Positions 1 through 5,052 of a stretch of DNA of 6,800 nucleotides are shown piece after piece. The stretch spans positions 1 to 6,800 of the forward strand of contig JAJYGL010000210.1 of NCBI GenBank assembly GCA_021790625.1, in the 5' to 3' direction. The translations under genes were made by a program, and so were the position numbers. This DNA is from Pseudomonadota bacterium. Lineage in GTDB: Bacteria > Pseudomonadota > Gammaproteobacteria > Burkholderiales > Sulfuriferulaceae. The notes under the pieces are model-generated. The model saw only the letters and a list, made by a program, of their open reading frames with translations, had not been told where the DNA came from and searched no databases. Each line of letters begins with the position of its first letter. Positions within the stretch are counted from its first letter, which is position 1.

Positions 1-48
1 GCCGCTTGTTCGGCTCATGCAAAGAAAGCAACGGGAGTCGACAAATGA
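1..48 (+). CDS. C-terminal end of an upstream gene (partial)
   Basis: The frame that starts at base 1 is open to a TGA at 46-48 and encodes a 15-residue tail, AACSAHAKKATGVDK. Its stop overlaps the ATG at 45 as ATGA, the same junction that joins most genes downstream, which supports this being the real end of a gene in the same operon. The tail is Ala/Lys-rich and has no motif, so no function can be given. The only alternative is a chance open frame; the ATGA junction makes that less likely. Confidence 0.55.
   Translation, partial: AACSAHAKKATGVDK
33..37 (+). promoter_or_regulatory. Ribosome binding site for the 28-residue ORF
   Basis: GGGAG lies 7 bases before the ATG at 45. This spacing is good, and it supports translation of the small ORF rather than of the longer frame that could start at 17. 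Confidence 0.5.
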
Positions 49-131
49 AATTCCTGCGCAATTTTTGGCACTGGAAGCGCCGTGGTCGCACTTGGTCGCA
101 AGCATGGGATTTGGCCGGGAGGACGATCTGA
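45..131 (+). CDS. Basic, tryptophan-rich 28-residue microprotein
   Basis: This ORF is below usual gene-finder limits. It starts with ATG after GGGAG (33-37), overlaps the previous stop as ATGA, and ends in a TGA at 129-131 whose last base is the first base of the next ATG (TGATG). Of 28 residues seven are Lys/Arg (2, 5, 11, 12, 13, 15, 26), four are Trp (8, 10, 17, 21), two are Phe, and only one is acidic (Asp22). The core reads RNFWHWKRRGRTW. It has no signal peptide or long hydrophobic stretch. Charge and aromatics would suit binding to nucleic acid, to a membrane surface or to an acidic partner, but that is inference. From memory, similar tiny Trp/Arg-rich proteins occur in phage early regions; this was not checked. 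Start, stop and coupling are well supported, function is not. Confidence 0.55.
   Translation: MKFLRNFWHWKRRGRTWSQAWDLAGRTI
117..122 (+). promoter_or_regulatory. Ribosome binding site that sets the start at 131
   Basis: GGGAGG lies 8 bases before the ATG at 131. The same frame is open back to an ATG at 17, but that ATG has only a poor upstream site and would overlap two other genes, so 131 is the preferred start. Confidence 0.6.
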
Positions 132-433
132 TGGACTACCACGAATCAACGCTGCGGGCGTTTGAAATTAAGCAGGTTGAAGCTGATCACCAAGCAACCA
201 GCGAATTGAAACTGGCTGAGTTCTGGATCACGCCAGGGCAAGACCTGTACCCGTATCAGGACGTAGACACCTTCCTTGAAGGTCTTTGCGAGTACAGCGG
301 AGACCTGACGCCGATTGTGGATGCTTTCCGTGTTGGCGACTTCGCAGAAGCTGGCCGCCTGATCAACGATGCGCTCCATTCGTATTTTTTAGCAATCGCC
401 ATGCAACGGGCGGAAGGATGGGATTTCTCATGA
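131..433 (+). CDS. Acidic 100-residue protein of unknown function
   Basis: I do not recognise this protein. The start at 131 is chosen for its GGGAGG site and the TGATG junction with the microprotein; starting at 17 would add 38 residues and is less likely. The protein is strongly acidic (about 19 Asp/Glu against 6 Lys/Arg). It has no membrane segment, signal peptide, cysteine cluster or nucleotide-binding motif. Residues 46-92 look largely helical, with a hydrophobic stretch near the end (LHSYFLAIAM, 82-91). Its stop overlaps the start of the nuclease gene as ATGA, so it is probably made together with the recombination proteins. An acidic partner of a nuclease or DNA-binding protein is possible, but nothing in the sequence proves it. 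Confidence 0.75.
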   Translation: MDYHESTLRAFEIKQVEADHQATSELKLAEFWITPGQDLYPYQDVDTFLEGLCEYSGDLTPIVDAFRVGDFAEAGRLINDALHSYFLAIAMQRAEGWDFS

Positions 434-1236
434 GCGTTACCAAAGTTCGCGCCAGCAGTTGGGCTGGCCTCTTCGACTGCGCGATGAGGTGGGAAGGAAT
501 CCACCTGCTGGGGATGAGAAACGTGGTCGGTCGCCGGGCAGCACTTGGCACGGCCATCCACGCCGGAACAGCGGCATTCGACACCGGACGGGTGACCGGT
601 GACACGCTGACCCCTGATGACGCTGCCGGTGTTCTGGTGGACAAGCTGCGTGACCCAGCCAATGAGTTCGACCCGAACAAGGATGACCTCACGGCCAGCG
701 AAGCGGAAGCCACCGGCATTACGTTGCTGACCAAGTATTGCTTGGAAGTCAGCCCGCATTACCAATTCGCAGCGGTGGAAATGGAAACGAAGCCGCTGGA
801 TATTGACTGCGGAGGCGGAACGATTGTGCAACTGACCGGCACGATGGACAGGGCGCGTATCCGCAAGGGTGACGGTGGTGTCGGTATTGCCGACATCAAG
901 ACCGGCGGCACAGCGGTTCAGAAAGGCGCGGCCAACATCAAAGGTCACTCCCCGCAGATCGGAACCTACGAACTGCTCTTTGAACACACGACCGGCGAAC
1001 AGATCACCGCGCCCGGAGAAATCATCGGACTGAAAACCAAGGGAAAAGCAGAAACTGGTATCGCCACGATCAACAACGCGCGGCGGTTGATGGTCGGCAC
1101 CGATACCCAGCCTGGATTGATCGAATTCGCGGCCATCATGTTCCGAACCGGCAATTTCATGCCGAACCCGAAAAGTATGCTGTGCAGCGAGGCGTACTGC
1201 CCCCGCTGGAAAGCGTGCATTTTCAAAGACGAGTAA
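430..1236 (+). CDS. Cas4/RecB-like PD-(D/E)XK nuclease with Fe-S cysteines
   Basis: This is a 268-residue exonuclease candidate. Visible motifs are an N-terminal SSWAGLFDC (Cys17), GTAIH with His44 (residues 40-44), Asp140 in GTMD, the catalytic core ADIKTG with Asp155 and Lys157, and QxxxY at Gln176/Tyr180. Near the C-terminus are Cys252, Cys257 and Cys263 in CSEAYCPRWKAC. One cysteine near the N-terminus plus three near the C-terminus is the 4Fe-4S arrangement of Cas4 and AddB-type nucleases. Known members degrade DNA ends. Its place just before a RecT-type protein suggests it is the exonuclease half of a two-part recombination system, like RecE or lambda Exo. There is no Cas1/Cas2 or CRISPR array here, so a CRISPR role is unlikely. 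The start at 430 gives an ATGA overlap, with GGAAGG 12 bases upstream; an in-frame ATG at 418 is the alternative and would add four residues. Confidence 0.85.
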   Translation: MSVTKVRASSWAGLFDCAMRWEGIHLLGMRNVVGRRAALGTAIHAGTAAFDTGRVTGDTLTPDDAAGVLVDKLRDPANEFDPNKDDLTASEAEATGITLLTKYCLEVSPHYQFAAVEMETKPLDIDCGGGTIVQLTGTMDRARIRKGDGGVGIADIKTGGTAVQKGAANIKGHSPQIGTYELLFEHTTGEQITAPGEIIGLKTKGKAETGIATINNARRLMVGTDTQPGLIEFAAIMFRTGNFMPNPKSMLCSEAYCPRWKACIFKDE

Positions 1237-1263
1237 TCCCCAACAACCAACCAGGAGAGAAGC
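1237..1263 (+). promoter_or_regulatory. A/C-rich untranslated leader with strong RBS before the RecT-like gene
   Basis: This 27-base stretch is the only sizeable gap in the window. It is A/C-rich and free of obvious hairpins, and it ends in AGGAGA (1253-1258), 5 bases before the ATG at 1264. No -35/-10 pair or terminator fits in it. It probably lets ribosomes load on the RecT-like gene independently instead of by coupling to the nuclease gene. Confidence 0.55.
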
Positions 1264-2229
1264 ATGGCAACAAACATTCAGGACGTTCGTAATCCACAAC
1301 CCCGCGAGGCAACTATGCCTGCGGTGGCCCCAGGCTTCGGAAGCCTGCAATCTTTCGAGCTGATGCAGCGCGCCGCCAAGCTCCTGTCCAGTTCCACGCT
1401 TGTCCCTGCCGCATACCGGGCATGGGATGAAAAGAAGGGTGACAACCCGAACGCTCTGGCCAACTGCGTCGTGTCGCTGAACATGGCGCAGCGAATGGGC
1501 GCCGACCCATTGATGGTCATGCAGAACCTCTACATCGTGGAAGGCCGCCCCTCGTGGTCGTCGCAGTGGATCATCGCCGCCATCAACGGCTGCGGACGTT
1601 TCTCGCCGTTGCGTTTTGAACTGACTGACTTGGGCACCAAGGAAGTCGAATACGAAGTGACCAAGTGGGTGAACCGCGAGAAGACCACCACCAAGCACAA
1701 GGCCGCCGTGCAGAACCTGGAATGCACTGCCTGGGCGATTGAGAAGGAAACCGGCGCGCGCATCGACAGCCCCAAGGTTTCCATCGAAATGGCGGTCAAG
1801 GAAGGCTGGTACGGCAAGAGTGGCAGCAAGTGGCAAACGATGCCGGAAGTGATGCTGCGCTACCGCACGGCAAGCTTCTTCGGCAAGCTCTACGCGCCCG
1901 AGCTGCTGATGGGCTTGCAGTCGGTGGAAGAAATGCACGACATCATCGACATCAATCCGGACGGAAGTGTTGCCAATGTCACCACAGCAACACCTGAATC
2001 ATTGCGCCCAGCGCGCGAAATCAACCCTGTCCGCCAATCCCAGGGCGCCCCTGATCCAGAAACCGGCGAGATTGTCGAACCTGTTGTTGATGAATCACCG
2101 GTGGAGCAACCCGCATCCGGCTGGACACCATCACCCGAAGAACAGGCCACGATTCACGCGCGCGAAATGGCCGAAGCTGGCCAGCAAGAGCAACCGCAGC
2201 GCCGCAGTCGCGCAATGAATTTGGAGTAA
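1264..2229 (+). CDS. RecT-family single-strand annealing protein
   Basis: This 321-residue protein looks like a phage RecT-type annealase, which coats ssDNA and pairs complementary strands during recombination. Family-like stretches are the N-terminal helix region AAKLLSSSTLVP (37-48), NALANCVVSLNMAQRMGADP (63-82), VMQNLYIVEGRPSWSSQW (85-102), INGCGRFSPLRFEL (107-120), and TMPEVMLRYRTASFFGKLYA (192-211) followed by PELLMGLQSVEE. The N-terminal two thirds form the core. Residues from about 232 to 321 are Pro/Glu-rich, hydrophilic and probably disordered, with DPETGEI at 264-270. Such tails are common in phage annealing proteins. The upstream nuclease fits as its exonuclease partner. The ATG at 1264 has AGGAGA 5 bases upstream; a second in-frame ATG at 1315 with GAGG 5 bases upstream could give a form 17 residues shorter. 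The assignment rests on remembered family patterns, not a search. Confidence 0.82.
   Translation: MATNIQDVRNPQPREATMPAVAPGFGSLQSFELMQRAAKLLSSSTLVPAAYRAWDEKKGDNPNALANCVVSLNMAQRMGADPLMVMQNLYIVEGRPSWSSQWIIAAINGCGRFSPLRFELTDLGTKEVEYEVTKWVNREKTTTKHKAAVQNLECTAWAIEKETGARIDSPKVSIEMAVKEGWYGKSGSKWQTMPEVMLRYRTASFFGKLYAPELLMGLQSVEEMHDIIDINPDGSVANVTTATPESLRPAREINPVRQSQGAPDPETGEIVEPVVDESPVEQPASGWTPSPEEQATIHAREMAEAGQQEQPQRRSRAMNLE
1331..1347 (+). repeat. Short perfect inverted repeat inside the RecT-like gene
   Basis: CAGGCTT-CGG-AAGCCTG is a perfect 7-bp stem with a 3-base loop, 67 bases after the start codon and just after a possible second start at 1315. It is not followed by a T run, so it is not an intrinsic terminator. 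It could affect early elongation, bind a regulator, or simply be chance. Confidence 0.4.
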
Positions 2230-2234
2230 TCGAT

Positions 2235-2465
2235 ATGCGAATTGAACACACCCGGCAAATGTTCGTTGAATTGAACGGTACGGAAATCGACACGATGGCC
2301 ATGATTGTCAGGCTCGCTATCAAGCAACTTGAATCCGAACCCGTGTTCCAGTGCAAAGGGTCGCCATTGAAGCGCCAGTGCGGGCTTGTCGGACAAGACC
2401 TAGTTCAACTTCATGCAGCCCTGTCGCGCCTTGCTGACGAACTTGGTGTGGAGGTGCAACCATGA
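2235..2465 (+). CDS. 76-residue protein of unknown function
   Basis: I do not recognise this small soluble protein. The ATG at 2235 is preceded at 8 bases by GGAG (2223-2226), which lies inside the last codons of the RecT-like gene, so the two are closely coupled across a 5-base gap. Its stop overlaps the next start as ATGA. Residues 18-33 and 53-70 look helical, the second with a regular hydrophobic pattern (LVQLHAALSRLADEL). There are two cysteines (40 and 49) with basic residues between them, too few for a classic zinc site alone. No membrane segment or signal peptide is seen. Lying between an annealing protein and an SMC-like ATPase, it may be an accessory factor of either; this is inference from position only. 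Confidence 0.75.
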   Translation: MRIEHTRQMFVELNGTEIDTMAMIVRLAIKQLESEPVFQCKGSPLKRQCGLVGQDLVQLHAALSRLADELGVEVQP

Positions 2466-4180
2466 AACTCACCAAAATCACTGCATCGAACTTCTTGGGC
2501 ATCCGGTCTGTGGATGTTGATCTGTCCACGCCTGTCACCCTGTTTGCCGGTGCCAATGGTGCCGGTAAATCCAGCCTGCAGGAAGCCGTCCGGATGGCGC
2601 TGATCGGAGAATCTGTCCGGGTTGGCCTCAAGAAAGATTACGGCCAGATAGTGAGAGACGGCGAAAAAACCGGATTCGCGGAAGTCTCCACCTTCGCAGA
2701 CGGCGTTTATTCAATCGTCCTGCCGTCCGGCAAGGGAACCTGCTTGTCGGATAGCCCGGCGTTGCCGTTTGTTCTGGACGCGCCACGCTTCGCAGCCCTG
2801 GCTGAAAACGAGCGCCGCGCATTCCTGTTCGGACTGATGGGTCTTTCTGCAAGCGGATCAGCGGTAAAAGAACGGCTGTTGGCAAAGGGGTGCGACGAAA
2901 AGAAGATCGAGGCGATCACACCTATCCTGCGCGCCGGATTTGATGCCGCCTGCAAGGAAGCCCAACAGCGGGCGCGGGACAGCAAGACGGAATGGCGCAC
3001 CATCACCGGCGAAACCTACGGTGACAAGAAAGCCGAAACGTGGGCAGCTGCAAACGCAGTATTCGATCCAGCCGCGATGACCGATTTGCAACAGCGGCTG
3101 TCTGCAACTGACGCCGGTCTGGACGCTGCCAACCAGCGTATGGGCGCATTGCAGGCCGACTACAAGCGATTTGTCGAAGCGGCAACAACTCTGGAAGGTC
3201 TGCGCGAAAAGGCCGCGCGATATGCCCGCATCGCCGACAAATTGAACCGCGATGAAGCAGAACTCAAGCAGTGGGAGCAGAAAGTTACAGCCCTGAAAGT
3301 CTCGGCGCATTCGCAGAATGCTCTGCCGTGCCCTGACTGCGGAACCATGCTTGTCATCAAGGATGGCGTGCTGGCGCACGCCGCGCCGATGGCAAAAGGC
3401 ACCGACGAAGACATCGCCAGACTGCCGGAATACACCAAAGCCCGCGACCTGCTTGCCCGCGCCGTGGAAAACGGCAAGCGCGATCTGGCCGAAGCGGATA
3501 CCGCCGCAAAATCGCTGGCCGATCTGGAATCAGTCACCGGCGAAGCGCCAGACGACGCCGAAATCCAGGCAGCACGTAATCATCTGGGCGATCTCAAGGC
3601 AGAGCGCAGCCAGATTGCCGCGAAGCTGGCCGAAGTGCAGGACGCCGAACGGAAGGCCAAGCAAGCGGAAGATCGAACCGCCAAAGCACTTGCAGCTCAC
3701 GAATCGGTGCTGGAGTGGACCGCCATAGCCGACGCGCTGGCGCCTGATGGTATTCCGGGCGAAATGCTGTCCGAAGCAATCCAGCCATTCAATGCGCGCC
3801 TGAAATCCGCTTGCCCGCACGAGTGGCCTCTGGTTGAAATTGATGGCGACATGAGCATCCGTTGTGCTCCGGCCGGAGACGGTAAACGGCATTACGCTCT
3901 GCTGTCCGAATCTGAAAAGTGGCGTGCTGACGCAATGCTGGCGGAGGCAATTGCGCACCTGTCCGGGCTGAAATTGCTGGTCCTGGACCGCATGGACGTG
4001 CTGGACATTCCGGCGCGCGGGCAACTGATTGGCTGGCTGGATGATTTGGCATGCGCGGGAGAACTGGACACCGCGCTGGTATTCGGCACCCTGAAAGGAT
4101 TGCCAGCCGGTTTGCCGGACACGGTTGCTGCGCACTGGATCAAAGAAGGGGTTGTTGAAAAGATGGAGGTGGCGGCATGA
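2462..4180 (+). CDS. SMC/Rad50/SbcC-like AAA family ATPase
   Basis: This 572-residue protein is laid out like a small Rad50/SbcC. The N-terminal half-ATPase has Walker A GANGAGKS at 30-37, after the typical opening KLTKITASNFLGIRSVDVDL. Coiled-coil-like segments (about 205-283 and 318-420) flank a hook CPDC (Cys290, Cys293). The C-terminal half has an ABC-type signature LSESEKWR (481-488) and a Walker B LKLLVLDRMD (503-512). The hook cysteines would pair two coils through zinc, as in Rad50. The Walker B is unusual: after Asp509 comes Arg510, where Rad50/SMC proteins have the catalytic Glu. No SbcD/Mre11-type nuclease gene is adjacent. The ATG at 2462 has GGAGG 7 bases upstream and an ATGA overlap. 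It may tether or remodel DNA ends during phage recombination or replication (inference). The SMC-like class is clear; the role is not. Confidence 0.88.
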   Translation: MKLTKITASNFLGIRSVDVDLSTPVTLFAGANGAGKSSLQEAVRMALIGESVRVGLKKDYGQIVRDGEKTGFAEVSTFADGVYSIVLPSGKGTCLSDSPALPFVLDAPRFAALAENERRAFLFGLMGLSASGSAVKERLLAKGCDEKKIEAITPILRAGFDAACKEAQQRARDSKTEWRTITGETYGDKKAETWAAANAVFDPAAMTDLQQRLSATDAGLDAANQRMGALQADYKRFVEAATTLEGLREKAARYARIADKLNRDEAELKQWEQKVTALKVSAHSQNALPCPDCGTMLVIKDGVLAHAAPMAKGTDEDIARLPEYTKARDLLARAVENGKRDLAEADTAAKSLADLESVTGEAPDDAEIQAARNHLGDLKAERSQIAAKLAEVQDAERKAKQAEDRTAKALAAHESVLEWTAIADALAPDGIPGEMLSEAIQPFNARLKSACPHEWPLVEIDGDMSIRCAPAGDGKRHYALLSESEKWRADAMLAEAIAHLSGLKLLVLDRMDVLDIPARGQLIGWLDDLACAGELDTALVFGTLKGLPAGLPDTVAAHWIKEGVVEKMEVAA

Positions 4181-5052
4181 TTATCGATCAGCAACACGGT
4201 GACAATTGGACGATGGTTCATGGCGATTGCGTGGAAGCGTTGCGCGATGTTCCTGATGCAAGCGTGGATTATTCGATATTTTCGCCGCCATTTTCCAGCC
4301 TGTACACATATTCAAACAGCCCACGCGACATGGGTAATTGCCGAACCGATGCGGAATTTTTCGAGCATTTCGGTTATCTGGTCAAAGAATTGCGCCGAGT
4401 CATCAAGCCGGGTCATAATGTGAGTTTCCATTGCATGTTGCTGCCAACCAGCAAGGAGCGTGACGGCTACATCGGACTGAAAGACTTTCGCGGCGATCTG
4501 ATCCGCGCATTTCAGGCTGAGGGATTCATCCATGCCAGCGAAGCGGTGATCTGGAAAGACCCGGTGACGGCCATGCAGCGCACCAAGGCGCTCGGGCTGC
4601 TGCACAAGACCGTTCGGACGAACGCATGCATGTCGCGCCAGGGCATCCCGGATTACCTCATCACCATGCGGACGCCCGGCGAGATGGTGGATCGGGTTAT
4701 TCATGATCCGGCGCAATACCCAGTTGATAAATGGCAGAAAGTAGCCAGCCCGGTCTGGATGGACATCGACCCGAACGATACGCTGCAATTCCGCAGCGCC
4801 CGCGAGCACGACGACGAACGCCATATTTGCCCTTTGCAACTGGAAGTGATCCGGCGTGGTATCGACCTCTGGACGAACCCCGGCGATGTTGTCCTGTCTC
4901 CCTTCGGCGGGATCGGCTCCGAAGGCTTTGTGTCTCTGGAGATGGGCCGCAAGTTCATCGGGGTTGAGCTCAAGGATTCGTATTTCCGCCAGGCTTGTGC
5001 AAATCTTCGGAATGCTACAAAGCAGGGCAATATGTTCGGAGATGTGGCATGA
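4177..5052 (+). CDS. Amino DNA methyltransferase (N6-adenine or N4-cytosine), beta class
   Basis: This 291-residue protein fits the N6/N4 methyltransferase family, which moves a methyl group from S-adenosylmethionine to an exocyclic base nitrogen. The N-terminal HGDCVEAL (15-22) is followed by the catalytic motif IV SPPF (36-39). The SAM-binding motif I comes late as SPFGGIGSEG (241-250), followed by GVELKDSYF (262-270). Catalytic motif before SAM motif is the beta-class order. SPPF fits an N4-cytosine or N6-adenine enzyme; the base and the site cannot be told. Motif I has Ser-Pro-Phe in place of the usual Asp-Pro-Phe. I see no obvious long target-recognition insert beyond the central 90-200 region. 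The ATG at 4177 has GGAGG 7 bases upstream and overlaps the ATPase stop as ATGA. No restriction endonuclease is next to it, so it may protect or mark phage DNA. Confidence 0.9.
   Translation: MIIDQQHGDNWTMVHGDCVEALRDVPDASVDYSIFSPPFSSLYTYSNSPRDMGNCRTDAEFFEHFGYLVKELRRVIKPGHNVSFHCMLLPTSKERDGYIGLKDFRGDLIRAFQAEGFIHASEAVIWKDPVTAMQRTKALGLLHKTVRTNACMSRQGIPDYLITMRTPGEMVDRVIHDPAQYPVDKWQKVASPVWMDIDPNDTLQFRSAREHDDERHICPLQLEVIRRGIDLWTNPGDVVLSPFGGIGSEGFVSLEMGRKFIGVELKDSYFRQACANLRNATKQGNMFGDVA
5038..5041 (+). promoter_or_regulatory. Ribosome binding site that sets the helicase start
   Basis: GGAG lies 7 bases before the ATG at 5049. The frame is open back to an ATG at 4995, but that start would overlap the methyltransferase by 58 bases and the ATGA junction at 5049 matches the rest of the operon. 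Confidence 0.5.

Noticed and set aside
17..130. N-terminal extension of the 100-residue protein from the ATG at 17
   Set aside because: It lacks a good ribosome binding site and would overlap the upstream gene end and the 28-residue ORF, whereas the ATG at 131 has GGGAGG and a TGATG junction.
381..391. T-rich run as an intrinsic terminator
   Set aside because: The T run lies inside the 100-residue coding region and no GC-rich stem precedes it.
286..429. Nuclease start further upstream
   Set aside because: The added residues do not look like part of the nuclease fold, overlap the 100-residue gene completely, and the ATGA start at 430 fits the operon pattern.
430..1236. CRISPR-associated Cas4
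   Set aside because: The cysteine and PD-(D/E)XK motifs are Cas4-like, but there is no Cas1, Cas2 or repeat array, and the neighbour is a RecT-type annealing protein; a phage recombination nuclease explains it better.
256..1938. A 560-codon open frame on the minus strand
   Set aside because: It runs opposite to several well-supported genes and across their junctions, starts at a GTG with no ribosome binding site, and its translation is rich in His, Arg, Gly and Ala without any motif. It is a by-product of GC-rich codon use on the + strand.
2176..2185. Palindrome GCTGGCCAGC as a regulatory site
   Set aside because: It is a single 10-base palindrome inside coding sequence, with no second copy noticed, and is common by chance in GC-rich DNA.
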